Assembly: GCA_963855995.1 (NCBI GenBank)
Contig: OY979730.1
Location: forward strand, 11,819,300 to 11,883,299
Direction: 5' to 3'
Length of the DNA: 64,000 nt
From: Muricea muricata
Taxonomy: Eukaryota; Cnidaria; Anthozoa; Malacalcyonacea; Plexauridae
Shown here: one piece after another, positions 55,941 to 64,000 of the stretch
Numbering within the stretch: position 1 is the first letter of the stretch
How the letters are laid out: each line of letters opens with the position of its first letter
Translations under genes and position numbers: made by a program
The notes under the pieces: model-generated
Told to the model about the DNA's origin: nothing
Databases searched by the model: none
Seen by the model: the letters and a program-made list of their open reading frames with translations, nothing else

Positions 55941-56819
55941 TAGACTAAACTTAACTCACCTATTCATTCTTGTTCTGACATTCACGTCATGTGCCATGAA
56001 TCAAACGTAATTTCTCAGACCTACAAGCATAGAGATATTCTAATTGACATTGCCATGTTAAGTGGGTCACAAAAAATAAAATTTTCTTTTCTTCGGAGAT
56101 ATTCATAAAACACAATTACATTTAGGATGACTCTAACAATCTACGATATTTATATTTATGCCATACATATAGAGATTTACGCGAGGTAAATGGGTGAAAT
56201 AAAAATCGTATTTTCATTGTGGAAAAGCGAATAAGCGTTTTCATTGGCCGTACGATTTTTTTCACCAGTGAAAATTTATCGTATCAGCATTTTGACTGGC
56301 TATACGGTTTTTCTCACTGGTGAAGAAAATCGTATTGTGATTTTGCTCACAACATGGGGAAGGAGCGAAAGGGTATTTGGCTTTTATGTCAAAAAGAAGA
56401 AGAGTTTCCCCAATAAAAAACATGAAACGCAAAGAAAAACAGCTTTGACTCACTATTTAGGCCAAATAACGGAGAAACAAATGGTATGATTCTGTTTTGA
56501 GAGTTTAATATTTTGTTTCGACATTGTTTGCCTTTGACAGGTTTCCAGTTTTAAAACAATCTTAATATGTTTGGCATAAACAAATTACTGCTCGTTTCTA
56601 CGATTTTTATTATGCACTTGTTGTGAAAGATTGCTAAACGAACGAGTGAGCGCAAAAAATCGTACGCACTCGCCAACAATGCAGTAATTTCTATGTATTC
56701 TCAAATCGTCATACAGATCAGGCAGTGCAATAGCTCGTTCGTAAGCTGGATCTGTGATGACAGCTTGTAGATGACAGCATTTTCAGAGTTATATATACGT
56801 ACGTATATTGTACTAGTTT

Positions 56820-57720
56820 GTAATTAGTATACTTACCTCTACTAACTATACTAAGTATAGTTAGTGATCTTTATGGCTCCAGGAATTGAACCTGGAAACC
56901 TAATTAGGTCCACTCTAATTAGGTACCCTCCAGGGCCTTTTTTGGTTAAAACTTAGTAATAAGGTTACAGGCGTGACATAACGCAACGCAGTAAAAATAT
57001 AGTAATAAGCTTACATGCGTGACAACAAAACTTGGTCCTAACATGACAAAACAGTAGAAAATGTCGTAATATAGCACATATGTTGCGATGTGCTTTTGAC
57101 TGCAACTTACCTTCTCAAAACAATGGTAATACCGAAACGTTGAGAAATAAAAATGATTTCAATATTCGGTATTAACATTGTTTTGTATTTTATAAAAATA
57201 TTCGGTGGTTCCCGCAATTACCTTGACTCGATCTTTGGTTCGTCGTTCATCGGTTGGTCTCGTTTTATCATGCTGCTTATGGTTTCATCGAACATGGAAC
57301 ATCACACCAGTCTAGTAGGCGACAAGCTCACTCATATCCACTCAACCATCATAAAATAAGGAAAAAATTATTGTTACAAATATTTGAAAATATTGAAAAC
57401 TAAACGAAAATTTGATTTTATCGACTTTTGATGTTAAATATACTCAAGGTTCCAACTTTTAACATTAAAAATCAATGAATCACCGAAGGGAAAGTTTTTG
57501 AAAAAGAATTTGATAAACCGCCCATTGTTACACGGTAGTATTTGCATCTTGACATCTTCTGATGGACACGGCTAGTAATTCATTTCTTAGGTCGATATTA
57601 ATTTCTTGTCTTGTTCTGTCATTGGTTGGCGTATTCATTTTTTACTTGGCAGCACTTGAAAAAATAAACAAAATTAAGATGTTTAGAAAGCTGTTTGCAA
57701 GATAAGCAAAAAACTACGTT
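56820..57720 (-). repeat. Partial third copy of the foldback right arm
   Basis: It repeats 54900-55560 in the same orientation: ACTAACTATACTAAGTATAG, CTCCAGGAATTGAACCTGGA, CAGGCGTGACATA, the TCATCCAACCATCATAAAATA-like stretch and GATGGACACGGCTAGT. No inner hairpin is included. Confidence 0.8.
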
Positions 57721-58044
57721 AAAAAAGCATTCGAGATGTACAGAGTGTTCAATTTGAAATGGTTTAATACCATGCAGTTTCTACTTAGTATACTTACTAG
57801 CATATCAGACAATAGTCTACCAACATGGGTTCACGAATTGAACCTGGAAAAAATAAAAATTCCACTGTAATAAATTTGTCTCTCCCTTTCCCACCACAAT
57901 CCTTGCACGTATTCGTGTTGAGACAAAACTCCCAGATTCAATAAGAAGTCAGAATGCTATACGATAATTTTATTCATTGCAATAACATACATAAATGCAT
58001 TGTTACAATATACATTTATTTTAACAAGGAAAAATAACGTTAGA
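57721..58044. other. 3' flank of the ten-cysteine pseudogene
   Basis: It contains a fragment of the tRNA-T-arm-like block (GGTTCACGAATTGAACCTGG) at about 57820-57845. On the minus strand a polyadenylation signal AATAAA lies at 57968-57973, about 70 nt beyond the stop of the copy at 58045. Confidence 0.6.
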
Positions 58045-59294
58045 CTACATGTCTCCAGAGCCTTTCTTATCAACGACACATTTGGTAGCAAAGAGTATGT
58101 TGGAAGCGTTCTTGTTACGCTCACATTTCAAGCCTTTTTTACAGCCACAACCACTGCTCTATATTTGAAAGAAAAGACGAACACATGAGATACAATTGCT
58201 ATTTTTATCAGCTTCAAAAACTAAATAATTCGAAATCAAAATACAAAAGAAATACATGCATGTTTAAACTTTAGTCGCAATTTTCTGAGCTTCAACATTT
58301 AATTTTTCAATGTAATTTGATTGAACGACTACTCGAGTGCGTTTTTGAAGGAATTTCGCGTTCGTTCTTTATGAGAGCACAAAGATCTTTGATAAGAACA
58401 TATACATTGATAAAAAAGGCCATTCATTTTGTAAACAGTTAACAATACAGAAACAGAACCTGGGATAGAATAACTCATTATATATTTTTGACAAAGGTCA
58501 AAAATTCAGTCACTTATACACCTTGAGGTCTACTGCGAAGAAAATAAATGCATATTTACCCTATTGCACGTTTCTCCTTCTTTCTTAAAAGCTCGGCAGC
58601 TAGTGCCGCCCAATATACGTTTTTAGCAACATTGTCCTACTTCACAGTCCTCGTTAGATTTGCATTCGTCAATCTAAAATAGACAATGATACAGGAATTA
58701 GGTATAGGTTCTTTCCCTGCACAATAAAGGTCGCACTGTTGCAAACTCTGTCACTTGATTGGCTACTTCTCGATACCAATAATTGTTTTAAAGTGAATGT
58801 TTTTCTTTAAATTTAAAGACTATTTTTTTCTAACCAGAACTGGCTTTAAATCACTCTCTTTATTCGTCCTTCGTTCTCATAGACTATCACCGCCAAGAAA
58901 TCTCGAACTCGTAATCTAATTAAGTGGTTTAGTTACCCGGGGACATCGATATGCGCATTTTCCTGAAGGACAACATTTCTTAGCTCGATATCCGCCAAAA
59001 TATTGGACACAATCATGGCGTCGTATGCATTTCTGAATATAAAATTACATGTTGTTTTTACGCTAGCAAAATGTTATGTGATAACAAATTAAAAGGTGTA
59101 GCGCTTTGCATATCGTAATGGTCGGGAAAGATAGTTTAGATTTGAGAGATCCCTGAAATCATCGGCCCGAGTTGTTAGAATTTACCTACCTTTCGCCATG
59201 GCAAGCCCCTAGAAAGCCCCAATCCATCAGTCACATCAGTGAATGCAATCACAGTGAACACCAGCAGTAGCGGGATTAGAATGGCACTCCTCAT
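58045..59294 (-). pseudogene. Ten-cysteine secreted protein gene copy A, with in-frame stop
   Basis: Four exons on the minus strand: 59190-59294 (signal peptide, starting MRSAILIPLLLVF), 58937-59032, 58560-58673 and 58045-58158. All are phase 0 with good splice sites. It is a near-identical tandem copy of the gene at 60781-62072. Exon 3 has TAA at 58623-58625 (minus), codon 17 of the exon, where the other copy has TAC (Tyr). This cuts off everything after the double cysteine, more than half of the ten-cysteine domain. Exon 4 beyond the stop is still well preserved (CGCKKGLKC). So it is a recent pseudogene, a polymorphic null or a sequence error. Confidence 0.82.
58623..58625 (-). other. Premature stop codon in copy A exon 3
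   Basis: On the minus strand the codon after the double cysteine pair is TAA; in copy B it is TAC. The reading frame is fixed by the acceptor 48 nt before it and by the cysteine spacing. Confidence 0.85.
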
Positions 59295-60035
59295 TTTGCA
59301 AAGAAAATAAACTCGAACAAAAGAACTCTGACGAGGTTTCGACAAGAAATTAGTTGCATGGATGTATTAATGGTTTTAAATCAAAAATTTACAATTGCAC
59401 TTAAGAGTTCATGAAGAGCCGAATACACAAAATTGTTTATTCCTATTTACTGTAATGTTAGTACAGTTGTTCAGCTAGGATATTCCGAAATTGCTTTCGA
59501 ATTATTTCTGTTTATCTAGAGGATTGGCTTATGGCAGAACGATATTAAAATTTGTGATTAGTCCATGACAAACATGGACATAAAAATAATTGTAAATTCC
59601 ATTGTGATCAATTCGTCTCTCACTTCGCAGGATCCCCTCATAGGATTTGTCGTGCCGCCATATTTGTTTATTTGTATTTCTATGGTTATTTCAATTACAA
59701 AACATGGGACGGTTCTTCTAAGACAAGGAAAAAGTCTGGCAATCTATTGACTATCATTAGGCTCTAAAACAATCCTGCCCCCAACATTCCTTTACCCTCA
59801 AATTGCCCTCTCCCCCTAGTCAGTTCAGCTAGGCGCTGCCGCCGTTTTCACGCAAATCTTGTCTGGATCGTAGTGGTTTTTTGGTTTCTGAAGTTCTCAA
59901 AAAAGCAGACGCGTGGAAATACAGAAACTGAACAAGCTTAAGGGCCTAAACAAGGCCGAGTTCTCCATGCCAGAGATTTCTTCAGCACATTTTAGTCCTA
60001 TGCAAGATAGAGGTACTTTTCAGATACACACGTAC

Positions 60036-60054
60036 CTGACCAAAACCCCTGTCG
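60036..60054 (-). pseudogene. 19-bp exon relic of a third-type cysteine-rich gene
   Basis: The 19 bp plus the adjoining donor (GTACGT on the minus strand) and about 250 bp of downstream intron (59770-60035) match the end of exon 63522-63629 and its flank 63297-63521. The exon is cut at 60055, where a fragment with the foldback T-arm-like block (GGTTCACGAATTGAACCTGG, CCTAATTAGGTCCACGC) begins. The second paralog of the first cassette was therefore lost by truncation. Confidence 0.75.
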
Positions 60055-60780
60055 ACAATAGTCTACCAACATGGGTTCACGAATTGAACCTGGAAACCTA
60101 ATTAGGTCCACGCAAGAGATATTTTTTTGTTAAAACTTATTAGTAGGGCTAAAGGCGTGACATAAAAAATTGTATGTAAAAAGTTTATACTTGATACCTT
60201 ATGTGAAGACACAGCCCGGCAAAATTCGTCCACATTTTCTAAAGAAAATCTAATATATTTCAGACTTTTTATTGTAGTTACGCGCAGGCGGTTTAGCAAG
60301 AAATATAACAAAACTTTTAAATCGTAATTGACGATTCCTAAACACACAAAATTGCATTGTCATTGTAATATTGTACAGCTGTTTTGCATGCTAGAATAAT
60401 TCCTTTATTGCCACTTGGCTTGGAATAGATATTTCTCTCTTATCTAGAGGATCGATTAGCATGCTTATATAGTAAGAAATCTGACGCTGTCATTTCACTC
60501 TGACAGTTAATGTATAGAAGAAATTAAAAAGAAAATAACGATTTATGAGTCTATGACAAATATTGACATGGAAAATAAATAAAAATTCCACTGTAATAAA
60601 TTTGTCTTTTCCTTTCCCACCATAATCCTCGTGTTGAGATACACTTTTATCTCGTCACAGAAAACCCCCAGATTCAACAAGAAGTCAGAATGCTATACGA
60701 TAATTTTATTCATTGCAATAACATACATAAATGCATTGTTACAATATACATTTACTTTAACAAGGAAAAATAAAGTTAGA
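60055..60780. other. Spacer between cassettes, with foldback end fragment
   Basis: 60055-60170 carries the T-arm-like end block and the GGCGTGACATA terminus of the foldback family. The remainder is AT-rich unique sequence. A minus-strand AATAAA at 60705-60710 lies about 70 nt beyond the stop of copy B. Confidence 0.65.
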
Positions 60781-62072
60781 CTACATGTCTCCTGAGCCTT
60801 CCTCATCAACGACACATTTGCCACCAAAGAGGGAGGAAAATTTCCTCTTAAGCTCACATTTCAAGCCCTCTTTACAGCCACAACCTCTCTTCTATATTTG
60901 AAAGAATGAGACGAACACATGAGATACAATTGCTTTTTTTTTATCAGCTTCAAAAACTAAATAATTCGAAATCAAAATACAAAAGAAATACATGCATGTT
61001 TAACTTTAGTCGCAATTTTCTGAGCTTCAACATTTAATTTTTCAATGTAATTTGATTGAACGACTACTCGAGTGCGTTTTTGAAGGAATTTCGCGTTCGT
61101 TCTTTATGAGAGCACAAAGATACTTTGATAAGAACATATACATTGATAAAAAAGGCCATTCATTTTGTAAACAGTTAACAATACAGAAACAGAACCTGGG
61201 ATAGAATAACTCATAATATATTTTTGACAAAGGTCAAAAATTCAGTCACTTATACACTTCGAGGTCTACTGCAAAGAAAATACATGCATATTTACCCTAT
61301 TGCACGTTTCTCCTTCTTTCTTAAAAGCTTGACATCTTTTGCCGCCGAAGAACGGTTTGTAACAACATTGTCCTACTTTACAGTCGTCGCCAGATTTGCA
61401 TTCCTGAGGCTAAAATAGACAATGATACAGAAATTAGGTACAGGTTCTTTCCCTGCACAATAAGACAGAATTAGACCTTTCCAGCGAAGGCCGCACTGTT
61501 GCCAACTCTGTCACTTGATTGGCTACTTCTCGATACCAATAATTGTTTTAAAGTGAATGTTTTTCTTTAAATTTAAAGACTATTTTTTTCTAACCGGAAT
61601 TGGCTTTAAATCACTCTCTTTATTCGTCCTTCGTTCTCATAGACTATCACCGCCTAGAAATCTCGAACTCGTAATCTATCTAATTAAGTGGTTTAGTTAC
61701 CCGGGGACATCGATATGCGCATTTTCCTGAAGGACAACATTTCCTAGCTCCATATCCGCCAAAATATCCGCCAAACATAAAAGATCGGACACAATCACGG
61801 CGTCGTGTGCATTTCTAAATATAAAATTACATGTTGTTTTTACGCTAGCAAAATGTTATGTGATACCAAATTAAAAGGTATATAGGGCTTTGCATATCGT
61901 AATGGTCGGGAAAGATAGTTTAGATTAGAGAGATCCTTGAAATTATCAGCCCGAGTTGTTAGGATTTACCTACCTTTGGCTTCCTCCAAAAATACCCCAA
62001 TCCATCAGTCACATCAGTGAATGCAATCACAGTGAACACCAGCAGTATCGGGATTAGAATGGCACTCCTCAT
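60781..62072 (-). CDS. Small secreted ten-cysteine protein (Dickkopf/prokineticin-type fold), copy B
   Basis: Four phase-0 exons on the minus strand, 61974-62072, 61701-61814, 61296-61409 and 60781-60891, give 438 nt and 145 residues. Exon 1 is a signal peptide (MRSAILIPILLVF). Exon 2 adds a basic six-cysteine stretch ending CCPSGKCAYRC. Exons 3-4 form the ten-cysteine module with spacing C-x5-C-x5-CC-x7-C-x9-C-x4-C-x-C-x5-C and a last Cys near the end; QCCYKP and CGCKEGLKC are the telling pieces. This spacing is that of the colipase fold shared by Dickkopf C-terminal domains, prokineticins and AVIT-type venom peptides. Whether it is a Wnt modulator, another ligand or a venom component cannot be decided from sequence. 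A polyadenylation signal is at 60705-60710. Confidence 0.85.
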
Positions 62073-62699
62073 TTTGCAAAGAAAATAAACTCGAGCAAAA
62101 GAACTCTGACGAGGTTTCGACAAGAAATGAGTTGCATGGATGTATTAATGGTTTAAATCAAAAATTTATAATTGCACTTAAGAGTTCATGAAGAGCCGAA
62201 TACACAAAATTGTTTATTCCTATTTACTGTAATGTTAGTACGGTTGTTCAGCTAGGATATTCCGAAATTGCTTTCAAATTATTTCTGTTTATCTAGAGGA
62301 TTGGCTTATGGCAGAACGATATTAAAATTTCTGATTAGTCTATGACAAACATGGACACAAAAATAATTGTAAATTCCATTGTGATCAATTCGTCTCTCAC
62401 TTCGCAGGATCCCTTCATAGGATTTGTCGTGCCGCCATATTTGTTTATTTGTATTTCTATGGTTATTTCAATTACAAAACATGGGACGGTTCTTCTAAGA
62501 CAAGGAAAAAGTCTGGCAATCAATATCAACTACTTTGTTATGTTTAGGTATTGTTCTGTATACTTCCGTATACCCCATCTGCATATATGTAGTAAATTTC
62601 GCTAAAGAACCCATCCACAAACGTTAAATTGCCCCAAATATTTTTATTCTTATTCCAAATATTTCACAGCCACAGTACTTTCATAGAATACATTGCAGG

Positions 62700-63629
62700 T
62701 CATGTAAATATAGTATTAGTCATTGCGCCTGATCCTTCCACAGCGACGGCGACGCATTTGCTTGCTTCGCATTTTAGACCCTTGCCACAACCGCAAATCG
62801 GCTTGAATCCTAGCCCACGTTTTCCAATACCCTATAAAAAACAAGCGGTAAGTTTATCTGTGAAATAGTTCATGAAGAAAACACAAAAGAAATACATCAT
62901 TTATAAACTTCACGAATCAAAACTAATACTGATCCAGACAAGACCTTTGAGGAAATAATTCCAAGCAAAAACAAATAAGCTCCCAGGAAATTTCCTTGCG
63001 TTAACCCAGAGTGAAGCTAGCTCAGTTCCAGGCGATGCATCATTCGCTATTAATGAGAAAATCGCAGCTAAAATTCCAGGGGCCGGTTGTTCAAAAGTCA
63101 CTTAGCTTAAACCTGGATTACCGTGAAGTCTGTGTTAGCTTCAATTTCAGAACAGCTTAATGTTTGTAAGCTTGGAAACATTTTACACATTGGCGCCGCC
63201 AGAGGGGGCATTTCCCCCCCCCCCCAATTGTTTCCTGATACGATGCTTTGCAATTTCCCTGAGTTTCATTAAAAGTATGACCTATCTATATACTATCCTG
63301 CCCCCAATCCTGGCCCCCAAACATTCCTTTACCCTCAAATTGCCCTCTCCCCCTATTCAGTTCAGCCAGGCGTCGCCGCCGTTTTCAAAAAAAAACGGAC
63401 GCTTGGAAATACAGAAATTAAAACAAGCTTAACGGCCCAAACAAGGCTTGAGTTCTCCACGCCAGAGAGAGCTTCGGGAAATTTTAGTCCTATGCAAGAT
63501 AGAGGTTACATTCATACGTACCGGACCAGAACACCTGTCGCCTTCCTTGAGGTATTTTTGACAACGGCCGATGATCAAATATTTTGCACAGCATTCATCT
63601 TGTTTACAACTGACATCAGAACGACATCC
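62700..63629 (-). CDS. Diverged ten-cysteine secreted protein, copy C, 5' end outside the window
   Basis: Two phase-0 exons on the minus strand: 63522-63629 and 62700-62831, 80 codons including the stop. The first reads CRSDVSCKQDECCAKY and ends at a GTACGT donor; the second reads CGCGKGLKCEASKC and ends in TGA. Cysteine positions match copies A and B, but sequence is otherwise strongly diverged and the last loop is shorter. The signal-peptide exon is not found in 63630-64000 and probably lies to the right. Minus-strand AATAAA at 62643-62648 is 52 nt beyond the stop. Confidence 0.82.
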
Positions 63630-64000
63630 CTTGAAATCAAATACATGAATAGTTAGCGTAGGAAGACTAACTGCATCGTACGTATGTCTAAGTAAATGCG
63701 AAGCTGTTCGTTGATCAAACGGATGCCTCTGTCCTAACTAAGATTCATGTCCAATGCCAGATTATAGCTGCCGGCAAAGTCTGCAAGTCACAAGTCGATT
63801 AAATATTAAACAAAACATGAATTGCTCGTGTCTTAAGGGATGAACTTTGATACTGAGTTTCATTCAAAACATACCTAAAAATCAAGAACGGCGAGAGGGT
63901 GGGGGGGGGGGGGCAGGGGGGGAAATACCTGGGGCCCGGACTGGTTTGGGGGCCCGAAATCTTGATAAAACATCGGGTCATTGGGCTACTGCCAAGAGGG
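63630..64000. other. Right edge, intron or upstream of copy C
   Basis: No exon recognised. It contains a G homopolymer run at about 63899-63929 and a GGGGCCCGGA/GGGGGCCCGAAA repeat, features often seen at ends of hAT-type MITEs. Confidence 0.5.

Larger units (their letters stand above)
57930..62530. repeat. Tandem segmental duplication (two units of about 1.9 kb)
   Basis: 57930-59755 and 60560-62520 match along their length, including exons, introns, upstream flank (CTCACTTCGCAGGATCCC) and downstream flank. Differences are scattered point changes and small indels (for example an 18-nt difference in exon 2). The flank beyond continues as 59770-60054 matching 63297-63540, so the original unit was a pair of paralogs. 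Confidence 0.9.

Overview
The window is nuclear DNA of an invertebrate animal. It is AT-rich, with long GT-AG introns full of short inverted-repeat transposons, minisatellites and a tRNA-derived SINE. The gene content (an astacin-TSP1-TSP1-MAM protease with a cysteine-rich tail, tandem ten-cysteine secreted proteins, a multidomain RasGEF) fits a cnidarian, probably an anthozoan. That placement is inference from gene content; no species can be named. No bacterial operon, rRNA, intact tRNA or CRISPR array was seen.

Layout. 1-7.7 kb is mostly non-genic, with a 5'-truncated non-LTR retrotransposon at 3.6-4.77 kb and a cluster of CRE-like sites at 4.91-4.95 kb. A 54-residue single-pass membrane protein lies at 7766-7930. 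From 10792 to 39654 (+) runs one gene assembled here from 29 coding exons (5883 nt, 1960 residues, all intron phases consistent). It encodes PTB, ankyrin repeats, armadillo-like helices, RasGEF N-terminal (REM) domain, FERM F2-F3-like module, RasGEF catalytic domain and a PDZ-ligand-like C-terminus. From 42231 to 49754 (+) a second gene, 13 coding exons and 650 residues, encodes a secreted astacin metalloprotease with two TSP1 repeats, a MAM domain and a C-terminal cysteine-rich domain. 51.8-57.7 kb is a compound foldback structure: a palindrome of about 1.5 kb per arm centred near 54138, whose arms themselves contain hairpins, plus a partial third copy. 58.0-63.6 kb (-) is a tandem cluster of small secreted cysteine-rich genes of the Dickkopf C-terminal/prokineticin (colipase) fold. 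It holds one intact gene (60781-62072), one near-identical copy with an in-frame stop (58045-59294), one diverged gene running off the right edge (62700-63629 and beyond) and a 19-bp exon relic of a fourth.

How it fits together. The RasGEF gene would link phosphotyrosine/NPxY-type or membrane-receptor binding (PTB, FERM) to Ras/Rap-type GTPase activation. The astacin and the ten-cysteine proteins are secreted. Nothing in the sequence ties the three loci into one pathway. The introns of the two large genes share one MITE family (about 12 copies), and a 113-bp satellite recurs in four of their introns and once in the foldback region. Splice sites were placed by eye from GT-AG (one GC-AG) consensus, reading frame and domain continuity; untranslated ends and promoters are not established.
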